Below, piece after piece: positions 1 through 12,010 of a DNA stretch of 64,000 nucleotides (its first letter is position 1; each line of letters opens with the position of its first letter). This stretch comes from Didymodactylos carnosus (taxonomy: Eukaryota; Rotifera; Eurotatoria; Philodinida; Philodinidae), in NCBI GenBank assembly GCA_905250885.1, contig CAJNOQ010000010.1, forward strand, positions 1 through 64,000. Reading direction: 5' to 3'. Below the pieces are notes generated by a model that saw only the letters and a program-made list of their open reading frames with translations, did no database searches and was not told the DNA's origin. The translations under genes and the position numbers were made by a program.

Positions 1-9
1 CATTGAATT

Positions 10-2191
10 TTAAACCAGTACCATTTGCTGTTGAATCTGTTGGTGTTGTTGTAAACGTTTGAATTCTTTTAATACCGGTAAATTTAAAATTGTATCATTA
101 TCAATTTCATTCCAATTTATTTTACATGGGCGTTGAAATTTATTTTGAGTGTAAATAATGCGCTGTGGTGTTATTATGACATTAACAGGTAGATCATGAT
201 CAGTCATAACCGATGATGGTAAATCATCTAACAATTGAGTTTCATGGACAGTAGTAATAACAAGTGTTGATTCATCACATGCTCCTAAAAGCAAAGGAAA
301 CACATAATTAGAAACCTGTTACGCTATTCTAGTTGTCCTTGTTTTTCGCCGATAAACTCGTTAATTTTAAAATAAGTACTTACCTAACTGATGCATAATT
401 GCATATTCTAAATCACCATAACCTTTGCCTTTTCCTAAACGAGCCCCTGTAATCGGGTTAACAACAACAGATGCAACAACAACAATATCAACATGTAAAT
501 TTCCGACCGCACTTAAATTGACTACTGTTCCTAATGCAGCTGTACCTACAACAAAAAGAAAATATTTTCTTATTCATTTTCAAATAGACTTTAATATGGT
601 ACAAACCAGATTTTGTGGCAGCACGCGATAATTCATGCGTATTCAAAAATTTTGGATCTAATTTATAAAATAATGCAACATCAATCGATGGAGATGGTGT
701 TAACAATACTTTTCCTTCTGCTAGTGAAAATAAACGTAAATGTTCTTGAGCTAAACTTGGACATATTTGAATGACACGACTTCGTTGAAATTCTTCTAGT
801 TGAGCTAAATTTGCTGAACAATCGGGATTATTACGAAAATTTGGTATTCGACCATGAACTACATAGAAGTCAAAGTTATACCGTAAAATAAATAAAAGAA
901 GCAACATTATAAGCATACCTGGATGCGGATATAGAACTTCATTTTTCATTTCCATTATATCCCATACCAGTGTACGAGCGCGTGCTTTCACTAAACGTGT
1001 AGGCAATGAGGGTAATGATTGTTGGGCTGCTGTTGTTAAAGCTGCTAAAGGGTTTGTTGTTGGTGATGATGTTTGCTTAATATTTTCATCATGACGTATC
1101 GTTAATGTGATAAGTGATGGTAGTGGTGATGGTGGAACGTTTAATTCGCCATTTTTTGGTGTTGTCGGTGTTTGTAAGGGAGATGAACTGTCTTTTTCAT
1201 TATACGACGAAACCCAGCTTTCGACATGTATCAATTTGGACAAGATGCCTAGAACAAAAAAAAAACATTAATTCAGATATAATAGGAAACAAAATTGCAT
1301 ATTCACCTGGTTGTTTCAGAACACGATCAATATGAATCAATTTATGACGGATATCACGAATTGATATCCATAAATGAACAAGATCACGTTGAACAAGTGA
1401 TGGTGTTGGAGAATCACCGGTAGCTGATAAGGGTGATGATAACATTGACGTTGATGAGACAGAACGACTATAACTAATTTTTGATTGTTGACGAGATAAT
1501 GGCGGTTCGGGCATATTAATATAATTTAATTCCAACGACGATATATGATTGACTAACAAAGCGCATATGCATATATCTGGAATAACAAAACACGAATTAG
1601 AACACAAAAAGCTAGTATGGAAAAGAAACTTACCCGTTTCAGGTCCAAATGCAATAAAACGACAATGACCTTTAAAATCAATCTAAACGAAAGAAGATAA
1701 TTTCAAAAATCTCAAAATTATTTCGAAATAGTTTCTCTTCATGCAAGATTATTAGGTACCAAGTTTTTTGATTGATGAAACAGCTACTAAAGACGAAAGC
1801 TCTAAAGGTGCTTTCTGACATCCACTATTTATTTCTTGTGGACTAAAGAATCGTTGATAAAAATTTCTCTTACTTTATTTTCAAGATTTTCTTCTTCTTC
1901 ATCTTTAACATCAAATATTTTTCGAAGAACAGCTGAACGTCTTATAATATTGCATACAGTTTTTACCGACCCTTCAACGCCTATTGGAGAACAATATGGT
2001 GTTAAAAAATACTGGTCTTTTGACGATGATAGTGGAAGGACTGTTTGTTGTTGTGCTGGTGACGAGGGTGTTGATTGTTGCGTTGGTTGTTGTATTTGGG
2101 TTTGTGATTGTTGTTTTAAACGAAAATCATATTTTAACAAGATGTGAGGATAAGATTCCAATAAGCAAACGGGTAATACGACAACACGCAT
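10..2191 (-). CDS. MTHFSD: MTHFSD-like protein (methenyltetrahydrofolate synthase domain-containing) with a novel N-terminal extension
   Basis: Seven exons on the minus strand: 1874-2191, 1634-1682, 1307-1576, 919-1248, 607-858, 384-545, 10-284. Together they are 1656 nt (551 aa) with GT-AG junctions. From about residue 310 the protein follows animal MTHFSD: VHGRIPNF, then LTPSPSIDVALFYKL, NPITGARLGKGKGYGDLEYA (the 5-formyl-THF cyclo-ligase-like glycine loop), VTDHDLPVN-like text and INWNEI. The family resembles 5,10-methenyl-THF synthetase but its activity is unproven, and in vertebrates it adds an RNA-binding RRM at the C-terminus. Here the frame stops soon after the ligase-like domain, so the RRM is absent. 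Residues 1-305 match nothing I recognise: a region with FLTPYCSPIGVEG, then FIAFGPETDICICAL, then long Ser/Pro/Thr-rich linkers. The domain call is firm. The 5' exons could be a separate gene spliced in only by my model. Confidence 0.82.
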
Positions 2192-3992
2192 AGCTATTTT
2201 GTTTTTACTCCTTAAAATCTGGTTTTAATATCGAATATATATTCAAACATACGCACATAAACCAATTTATTTAAACAATTCAAAACTCTTTCTATATTCA
2301 ACGTATCTAAAAGTAACGAGAGTTAACTTGTAAACTAAACTAATAGTCGGTACAAGGTACTTCTTTCTATCCAACAGATTTTTGATAAAATGGAAGAAAC
2401 CGTTGAGCAAGGCCTTTACAGAAAAGACAAAATGGCTGTCCGGATTGGTTCAAGCCCTTAATGTAGCTGAATCACATTCTTAATACATCGCTAATAAATT
2501 ACTTCATGGATGTACTATCAACCTTTGATTTATGAACCATTGTGGTAGAAACGAATTCAGAATAATGGAGGGCGAAAACACAACATACAGCACAAACAAA
2601 ATGCGCTGTCACCACTAAAAATTTTCATCTTAAAATTCAGAACTTCATGCTGAGCTCGGCTTGTTTCTGTAAAAGTACAATTCCCAGCGGATAACAGAAT
2701 AATATTAATTAAGTATTCAACATCACATGACGACTGGATATGTCATGCTGGCTCTTTTGTACTGTATAAGATGATAAAAAGAAAGATACTTTTCTCAAAA
2801 TAGTTTCAATATTTTTCTCGTAGACTTCTATAGTCCCATCTCATGCAAAAAGATTATTTCGATCGGAAACACCTTTCTCTCAGCCAAGCTCCGGAAGAAC
2901 CTTTTCCATGCCATCGCACAGTTGCCTTCGGGGAAGACCGTTTTCCACATTTGTTTTACTAACCGCTATTTCACGATAGGAGGAATTGGTGACATTTTAA
3001 ATAATTGATTCAGTCACTGTCATCGACTATAACCGATCTATTTAGTCTCGTGTATATTACTGTTCATGCGTGTTAAATTTATTCGCTTTGATTACAACAA
3101 TCATCATGAATGAGGCTTTGATTTTCAATGGCTACTAAAAGTCAAAATGGCTGCCACCTATCTAGTTTGTGGATTATGCAGCGAAAAAGAAAACAAGTAG
3201 GTTTATTTTATTCATTGATTTGCTACTTTATCATGAACCAAAAACGTTACACGTAGATCAGTCAAGGTGAATTATCTAAAATCCAAATTTTAACAGTATT
3301 TCTAATAATCTGTGCACGGGATGATTTGCGCACTGGATAACATTCTAAAAGTTTAATTTTGCACTTTGTTTTTCGCACTGAAAGAGGAAATAACTTGAAT
3401 AGGAGAAGAACATAGATAATATAAGATATATTTCTTATCCCGACTCTATCATCCATACTGCGTTTTTTTCGTGAAAAAGAACACCTTGTACAGTGCTGTT
3501 GGTTTTGTTTGTCTGTTTCTTTTCCTTTAATTTTCGAAGGTGTAAGAACAGTTAGATTTTTTTCTGCACATATACATTGTTGAACAAAACAAAATTGTTG
3601 AACATTACGATAATCATACTACTTAGCTACTGTGTAGAAAGCTATTTGTATTTTCGAGCTTGATGCGCTTTGACTTAAGAATTACAATTGCATTTCGCAT
3701 CAGAATCTCATTAAAAACACTATTCAAATTTGACAATTTTGAACATTCCGTTTCACAGATAATTGTAGGTTAGAAAGAAGGATGCAAAACATTAAGCTTG
3801 CTAAGTACTTGTCTGATCTAAAGATCAATGTTATTTTGCTTTGTGTTTTCGTTATAGATATATTAAAGATAAAAGACAACTAGTCTCTAGTGAGTAGTTA
3901 ATTCACGTGTGTGTGCTTGTATTCAAAGATATTCTATTTATTAGCTCTAATTTTTCCTCTCACTCTCATCTTACTAATTACTAAATTGAACA
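2192..3992. other. Intergenic, divergent promoter region
   Basis: This 1.8 kb lies between the divergent MTHFSD-like gene and the VAP gene and must hold the upstream regions of both. I see AT-rich sequence with short ORFs only, no repeat and no RNA gene. Confidence 0.5.
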
Positions 3993-6679
3993 ATGACTTT
4001 GGAACTAAATCCAAATGCCGATCTCGTTTTCAAAGGTACAAATAAAAGTTATCACTTCTAGTTCTTTTTGACCACTCTAGTATCATTTGTTGATTATTAG
4101 GACCGTTTAATAATGTATCAACGACAACATTAAAACTTTCGAATTCTGGCAATGAACGATTGGCATATAAAATTAAAACAACAGCGCCGAAACGGTATTG
4201 TGTTAAACCGAATAGTGGTTTCCTAGATCCACATACTAACACCAATATTCAAGGTAGGTGCTGAAAAAAGGTCTCGTTTTAAAATTGCTCTGAAATATTT
4301 TTATTGTTTTTTTCTTAATCAGTAATGTTACAACCTCAACCAACTGGTGTACAACAAGATGATCGTTCGAAACATAAATTTATGGTTCAGTGGGTTGCTG
4401 TACCACCCACATGGTCGGAAGATGTGGAGAACTTTGTATGTATCAATTTATGAATGGATTGCTCTTTTTTAATAGAATATATTTATTATTTGTAGTGGAA
4501 ACAAGAGGGATCTAAACTAAAAGATGTTCAAGATTCCAAATTAAAGTGTGTCTTTGCTGAAGATCAAACTGCTGCTGATAGAAAAGTACCAAACGATTCG
4601 TTTCAACAACACGAAGGCGATTTTGTATGTTTGTTTTAAAAGCCTTTATTGAAGGCCAATATCTTCTTTTCTTCATTTAGAGTGGCTCCTCGTATAACGA
4701 TAAAGTTACAAATACACAGCCACAAGTAAATTGACACTTATTTTATTTCATCAATAAACGATAGTTAAGGGATTTGCTTGTAACTTTTTTCTAGAAAACA
4801 TCTCGTCCCGTATGTAAATTTTTATTAATATTTTTGCTATGTTTAATGATCAGCGCCACATAACACTGTTTGATCTGTGCTGTACCCTTTTTCGTTTTAT
4901 CATATTAGTTTGAGCTAGCATTTTCGTTGATGAAAATATTGTACTTCAAATTTGTATTTATTGGTTTTTTCGACAAATTTAGACTGAAATCAATGCTGTT
5001 GACAAAACGCATCAAAGTGCTGGTCAAATGGAAACAACGCCAACAAATCATCGATCAACAATACAACAACAACAGCAAACATCGTCTTCAACAACGCATA
5101 ATAGAGATACGCATCATCGCGAGCAACACCATCAGGTTTAAAAAAATAGAGTTCTTACTTCATTAGATTTTCCGAAATGTAGATCGTATTTGTTGCTTGC
5201 TGGGGGGAGGGGGGATAGTTCAGGTATATTTCTTTTTTAGTTTACCAGAGTATTATCTATATCCCACAACATTTTGCTTTTCTCATTTTATTTAAATACC
5301 GAATAATAATAATATTGAATGACTTTTCTTTATTTCAAAGGAGGAGGATTTCAGTCAACAGCGTCTTAAACAGGAAGTGGATCGCTTGAAAGAAGAAAAT
5401 GAAAATTTGAGAGTAAGTGTAAGGTGTTTTTTACACATAATTTTCTATTTTGATTCTAAACTTCTGAAATCAATAACTTTTCATGTTTTGTTATATGTTC
5501 TGCTTATGAAAGTGATTAATTTATGTCTCTGTTTTGTTGTGTATTTTGCGCAAATGTATTTTGAAATATATACTGCTTTAACTTACCATTACACAAGCGT
5601 ATCGCTAATCTTTTGATAAATTGAAGTACTTTGGCTAGATTAAACATTTCTATTTCATTTTGCTTTCTTGCAGTGCCATCTTTTCTACTTTTTGTGTTGT
5701 ATTTGAATATTTGCTGTGATTATATTCTTATTTGGCAAATGATAGTATTAGCGTTGAACTTTTAATTATGTAAAAAGTATTTTGCGTTAATTTTAATTTT
5801 ATAAGTAGCTGGTATTTACATTATCATTATTTTCGAAACATTGTCTCATCCACTATAGTATGAATCACAACGATTGAGGAAAAAGTTTGGCGACGTATTA
5901 CAGCAAGTAAAATCGTTAACGTCCGGTTTAGGAACAAATGCGACTGGTAAGCTAGTATTTAGTAATGGAAACAACGGTGAAGATACAAGTAGTTTTCCAT
6001 CAACTGGCCCAAGTCAAACAACAAATGGTAATGGTTTGTTCCACTCAAAGTATAGCACATCAACTCTTCCTATTTCAGCAACTGTCTATTCTGAAGTACA
6101 ATCGGCAAGAGCATTATCAACAACGGTGGCTGGAACTTCTAGTAGAATGGGAAATGTACTTGTACCCATTGAAAGTCAAGGATCTAACGTTCTCTGTATT
6201 ACTTTATTAGGAGCTGCTGTTGCGTTATTATTAGGATTATTTATTGGAAAATTTTTTATGGTTAATTGTGATCCATATTACTTTTGATGAAAAATAATTT
6301 TTTAATTTTTCTCTTTGATGAATTTTTTTGAATATGTACTTCTATTGATCAGAACAATGTTTTAAATAATACTTGTTTAACGTCCAGTGGAAGGATTTAT
6401 CTGATCCATAAAGCAATTATTTAAAGATTTGATCATATTAGAACTATTTTCTCTATATTCTAGGAACAAGCGAAAGTTCGACAACGTGTGACTACTGGTG
6501 GTACTGGTCTGAATCGTGTTGATAATCCTGTATTATCTGGTCGTAATCAACAGCAACAGAAACCGATAATGTTATTTGGAATCAATTTAAACGAGCGAAG
6601 AGTGATTATTGCGTTCATTATTGCATTAATAGTTGGTTTCTCATTTGGATATTATTTATTTGCTTGTGGTGATCATTGA
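3993..6679 (+). CDS. VAP: VAP (VAMP-associated protein), MSP-domain ER tail-anchored protein, two alternative C-termini
   Basis: Shared exons: 3993-4035, 4101-4253, 4323-4435, 4496-4624, 4681-4725, 4795-4809 (15 bp microexon), 4983-5135, 5341-5412. Isoform A ends with exon 5859-6287 (383 aa). Isoform B uses a donor inside it (exon 5859-5906) and a last exon 6464-6679 (328 aa). Both totals are multiples of three. The N-terminus is an MSP domain: LNPNADLVFKG, PFNNVSTTTLKL and the FFAT-binding strand TTAPKRYCVKPNSG at residues 41-54, then KHKFMVQW. A Gln/Thr/His-rich linker follows, then a coiled coil (about residues 218-257, EVDRLKEENENLR and onward) and a C-terminal membrane span. The family holds FFAT-motif lipid-transfer proteins at ER contact sites. 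Anchor A ends LLLGLFIGKFFMV, close to the family's usual GFFLGKFIL. Anchor B is RVIIAFIIALIVGFSFGYY. The family call is very sure; use of both isoforms is inferred from splice sites. Confidence 0.93.
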
Positions 6680-8468
6680 ACATCCAATAGCGGCAAATAA
6701 TTTGTGCATGTTTTTATGTTTAGTTTCTATGAAGAAAAAAAACAGATAGGAAACAAATCTTTTTTTCTCTTTTACTACATATGTTTTTCTTTTTGTGCGT
6801 GTTTTAATGTGTTTAGCGTAAGTAAGTACGTATACGTAAAATAGTCTAAGCGCAACCGGATGTAATTGGAAACTGTTCGACTAAAATAGGAATGTCTCTC
6901 TGTCTGTTTGTCGGGGTCCCGGTGTGCAAGTAGTTTCTTTTAAGATGATCTGGAGTTTCTTTACCTTCTTTTTTATTTGTCGCTTCCTACCATTATCCTT
7001 TTCGTATTTAAACACGCACAGAAACAAATTCACATGCACATCCAGCTTTGATCTATAAAAAAATTCAAATTTGCGTGTTGATTTCAATAACATAGTGTTT
7101 ATTTGACTTTTTTGTCTCATTCGTTTCTCTTTTTTTTTTTGTTGCTGGGTTTTTCATTTGTATTGTTTCTTCGATGTTACATCAATGTATCATTGTAATC
7201 TAGTTTGAAAAGAAATTTGGTCGACGAACGAAAGAATCACCATGTTTTCTGTCTATTTTCGATATGACAATGGGAAGTGGATGATCAACAAAATTTAACC
7301 TTATATTCCATAATAGTCATACACAATGTTTTATGATCTCCTCCTTTTATAGCACTATTCAATTGCAGTTGAAATTACTAAGCTTCCATTTATCTAGCGT
7401 TTTTATTTGACAACACATTTTAAGCAATATGATAACCGAAATAACTTATTCACGAATGACCAATACTTTTTCTAATTTCCAAATGTTTGAGGTTATAATG
7501 AGGTAAACCAATATTATCTTTATTTTATTACTCTCTTGATACATTACATCGTTGTTGTTTGAAATATTTTTTTGTTCAAACGGGATGACAGACAAGATGA
7601 TAGGTATTACATTGCCTTTTACCATTTTATTTTCTATGTCGTGTTCGTGAAAATAAACTTTCTTACTCTATATCTATGTATATTTGACATCAACACATGC
7701 TGCCTCCACTTCTCTTATGTTGTATTAAATTCAATCAGTCGAGTTGTTTCTATACAACATTATAAAATTGTATCCCTTTCGTTCATGCTCTTTTGTCTTT
7801 TTGTTTGATTGTTTGTTTATTTCTTTTTTCTTGTTTGTTTGTTTTTTATTAAGAGAAGAATATAAGTAAAAATGCAATAAATGAGGAAACAAAATATGTA
7901 TTTCAAATTGAAAATGGAATCCAGTATCATCAATTTTGGTGCTCCAATTGTCAAGATACTATCAAGAAAAATCTTTTTGATTTTTGAATAGTGAAAAGTT
8001 TATTCAGGCATAGTTCTCGTATTTTGGCACTGTTTGTTAAAACAACATATAGTAGGGTGGGTGCAATTGCTTTTAAACTAAGTTATATTGCATATTGCAT
8101 TTTAGCTCTCTGTTAATAGAATATTTATCATACTTATCACTGTAAGTGGTAACAAAATCTAGTTTGGATATTGACTCTGTTCTTTAAAAAAAGTGAAATT
8201 ATATTATAAATCACCATTTTAACCATGGTATAGAGTATAGAATGAATAATTTTGACCATAACATTAAAATAAAATATATATTTGAAATACTTTATCCTAT
8301 TAAGTTTGACTCATCATCAACAACATTATTTAATGTTTAACTTCACACTCAGATTAATAATCAACATCAGAGTGTATATTCATTATAAATTGCGAATATT
8401 TTGGCATCTAATGTTTGTAGTTATTAGTACGTTTTTGTTGTACATATTCATTTTTAGATTGTTGAAAA
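6680..8468. other. Intergenic, T-rich, no gene seen
   Basis: 1.8 kb between the VAP stop and the gamma-tubulin start, rich in homopolymer T runs. An AATAAA at 7876-7881 could end a long VAP 3' UTR. Nothing else is recognisable. Confidence 0.45.
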
Positions 8469-10693
8469 ATGCCTAGTGAAATCATTACATTGCAATTAGG
8501 ACAATGTGGAAATCAAAGTTAGTATAATGAGGAGAATCGTTATTTTAAAGTGAATGAATCTAATCAAACTTGTAATTTAGTTGGAATGGAATTTTGGAAA
8601 CAATTATGTGCCGAGCATGGCATAAGTCCAGGTAAAATTAACTAGATAAACAATCTGAAATACGATGATTTTGTACAACAATTCTCGTATTTCTAGAGGG
8701 AAAATTGGAATCATACGCAACTGAAGGATCAGACAGAAAAGATGTGTTTTTTTATCAGGTGATTTCTAACGATATTATCGAATGCAATAATTTTTAAAAT
8801 CAAGTTTTTCCTAGGCCGATGATGAACACTACATTCCACGTTCCGTACTTCTCGATTTGGAACCACGTGTTATCGATGGAATTATGAAAAGTGCATATAA
8901 ACATTTATATAATCCGGAAAATGTTTATCTGTCCAAAGACGGTGGCGGTGCTGGAAATAATTGGGCTCAAGGATATCATCAGGTAACAAAATTTAAACAG
9001 CATTTTATTAGAATTAAAACCAGTTTTATTAGGGTGAAAAATTATCAGAAGAAATTTTTGATATAATCGATCGTGAAGCAGATAACGGTGATTCGTTAGA
9101 AGTAAGTTAATTCTAGACAATTGCTTATAATTAATCATCTAAATACATTTTTTATAGGGTTTTGTCCTTTGTCATTCGATAGCCGGTGGTACAGGATCTG
9201 GTATGGGCTCATATATCTTGGAAAAGTTGAATGATCGGTACGCTGTTTGATCTTTGTCAATCAATCGTATCTTATCTTTTGTTTTTGTTAGATTTCCGAA
9301 AAAATTGATTCAAACATATTCTGTATTTCCTATGACAGATGAAGTTGCCGATGTTGTTGTTCAACCTTATAATTCGGTTTTGACATTAAAACGTTTAACA
9401 CAGAATGCTGATTGTACGGTAAGCAAAGTACATGAATAATCTTTAAATTTAAATAAAACACGTAAATTTAATTGTTCAGGTTGTGTTAGATAATACAGCA
9501 TTAAATCGTATCGCTACTGAGCGTTTGAAAATGAAGACACCAACACTTGCAGAATTAAATCAATTAGTATGAAAAACTTTTAACTAAATCAAATTCTCGT
9601 ATTATTTTGCTATTGTTTTTGTTATTCAAGGTTTCAACAATTATGTCTGGTAGCACATCAACATTACGTTATCCTGGCTATATGAACAATGATTTAATCA
9701 GTTTAATATCGTCGCTGATACCCACTCCTAGATTACATTTTTTAATATCAGCATACACGCCATTGACAGCTGATAAAGTTGTACGTATCTCTTCAAATGG
9801 GTTATGTCGGAATAAACATAAAGTTTTGGAAAAGATAACTGCTTCCAATTGTTTTGATTTTCTGATCCAGAAGTGTACGCTATTATCCTCATTTTTTTTT
9901 CAGGAATCAACTGTGAGAAAAACAACTGTTCTTGATGTAATGCGTCGTTTATTACAACCAAAGAATGTCATGGTCTCTACGTCATCTCGTGATCGAAATA
10001 TAAATCATTGTTATGTATCGATATTGAATATAATACAAGGCGAAGTCGATGCATCAGAAGTAAAGTTATTTGCTTCTAGAGATCTAGAAGTATGATATGA
10101 AAATGGAAAACTGTTTTATGTTTAGGTTCATAAAAGTTTAATGCGTATCCGTGAAAGAAAATGGGCAAATTTTATTCCGTGGGGACCAGCTTCTATTCAA
10201 GTAGCTCTGTCAAAAAAGTCTCCCTATATTCAAACAACACATCGAGTTAGTGGACTGATGTTAGCCAATCATACCAGTATTTCAACAGTATGTATAAAAA
10301 ACTAAATTTAGTTAAAGTTAAAAAGTTGCATTATTGTTTTAGTTATTTGACCGAATGGTTGAACATTATGATAAATTGATTAAACGTGAAGCATTTGTGG
10401 AAAATTTTCGTCGTTTGCCAATGTTTAGAGAAAATTTAGATGAATTTACCGAATCACGTGAGGTAGTACCCGATAATTAACCATAGTGTTTGTAGGCGTG
10501 TCGATGATTTTTCTTTTATATAGATTGTTCAACAATTAATGGATGAATATAATGCAGCAACAAAAGCTGATTATGTAACATGGGGACAGACACAACAAGT
10601 AAAATGCGAAGTTCATTGGAACATAGAGATCAATTTATTCACTTTTTATTATTCATTTAGGCTGCATCGAACATGAAACCGGGTGGTGATTAA
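8469..10693 (+). CDS. TUBG1: Gamma-tubulin
   Basis: Fourteen exons: 8469-8517, 8581-8631, 8697-8758, 8815-8982, 9033-9101, 9158-9237, 9292-9418, 9480-9566, 9631-9780, 9904-10059, 10126-10287, 10343-10462, 10524-10598, 10661-10693. They total 1389 nt, 462 aa, close to the family's usual 450 or so. The start [16 protein letters not shown] is the gamma-tubulin N-terminus. The tubulin nucleotide-binding glycine loop [11 protein letters not shown] lies at about residues 142-152. Gamma-specific blocks include [63 protein letters not shown] and [14 protein letters not shown]. The product is the core of the gamma-tubulin ring complex that nucleates microtubules at the centrosome. All introns are short. 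It is convergent with alpha-catenin downstream, and no second tubulin is nearby. Confidence 0.98.
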
Positions 10694-10832
10694 ATTCTTC
10701 TAGCGTTTTTATATATTTTCTACGACTTTTCTTCGTCTCATGAATCCATGTCAAATATCAAAATATTTTGTGAGTGATTTCTTCTTATTCAATTTGTAAC
10801 TGTCACTGTCTTAGACAAATTATTCTGTATAA

Positions 10833-10838
10833 AATAAA
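10833..10838 (+). promoter_or_regulatory. Polyadenylation signal of gamma-tubulin
   Basis: AATAAA 140 bases after the gamma-tubulin stop, followed by a T-rich stretch, as expected of a cleavage/polyadenylation site. Confidence 0.6.
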
Positions 10839-11477
10839 GTGTTTTTTTTATTGCTACGTAAAAGAGGAATCCGTATAAGACTTGAAACTGGCCCATCTCA
10901 TTTTATTGCGTAAAGAAAATAGTGAAAGATATGGACCGATGCAGGTATCAAATTATTAATGATCAAACATGAAGACATTAAACAACAACAAGAGTCTGAC
11001 ATGAGACGAGATTTTTGAATAAAGTTTTTCAATTGAGATATGTGAAATTTTCGACTTCCATTCAAATTATAGACAAAAAATTTCTTATAGAGATCACAAT
11101 TTCAGCATTCTAGGTCGATTCCATTGTAAAATCGAAGAGTTTGAATTCTGAGGGACTTGGAATTACAAGTCTCCTAGGAAAAAATTTTCTGAATAATTAG
11201 TCCGAAATTTTTTCCCTACGGAATTGTGAAATAGAATTTTCATTTTTACAGCAAGCATAGACCGAAAAGATATCGCCTTTCTAGTCTAATCTGTAGGATA
11301 AGAGATTTTCTCGCGAAATTGGTCAAGAATTTTAGAGCTGTTGTTATGAGAAATTTTTTTCACTACGGCTATGCGTTTGAGCAACTTATTGAGAATTCTA
11401 ATTCTACGACAGTCTGATTTCTAAAGTCTGGAGTAGAAGCAAAGCTCCCTGGAATTCAGAAATCTCATACTGCTGCT

Positions 11478-11519
11478 GTTTTTCTGGTCTAGTCGAACTA
11501 ACGACTAGTCCAGAAAAAC
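11478..11519. repeat. 18-bp hairpin (inverted repeat)
   Basis: The arm gtttttctggtctagtcg and its reverse complement with one mismatch flank a 6-base loop. The arms use the same ctggtct/agtccag phrase that recurs down to 12010, so it probably belongs to that repeat. Confidence 0.55.
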
Positions 11520-11799
11520 TCGACCACTTTTCTCTTCTTTTTTTCATGACACTTAACGAAAGTTTGAAGACTTGATTTTATGCTCATTCAGTAGAGAACA
11601 GAACTTCGTATGGATCCAAAATTCTGTTAAAGTATAAAATACTACGTATAAGTGTGATAAACTTCATTACTTGAGAGGTATTTATTTCGAAGCTTTCAAA
11701 CAATTTACTGTGTTCATTATCAACCAAAACTGAAAAATATATACAATTTTTACAATTAATTGAAAAAAAATGATTTTATCTTTGTTCTAAAATCAAAGT

Positions 11800-12010
11800 A
11801 AAACCAAAATTCTGAGTCCAGTCCAATTCAGTTCATGGACTGAAAAAATCTGGTCCAGTCCAGTCCACAATACAACAACATGCTTTTTACTGATTTTTCC
11901 TCCATTCAAGCGAATCGAACATTTTTTTCGAGTCCAGACCAGTCCATGATCTTGAAAGTTTGAGTCCAGTCTGAGTTCATGAACTCAAAAAATTTTCAGC
12001 TCAGTTCATA
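11800..12010. repeat. Degenerate gtccagtcc-rich repeat
   Basis: The words gagtccag, gtccagtcc and tcagttcatg occur at least eight times in about 200 bases, on and around a tcatgaactca palindrome near 11974. No clean period is visible. It could be a decayed minisatellite or part of a transposon. Confidence 0.4.

Noticed and set aside
5377-5616. 79-codon frame starting in VAP exon 8
   Set aside because: It runs through the GTAAGT donor into intron; the spliced frame continues the coiled coil instead.
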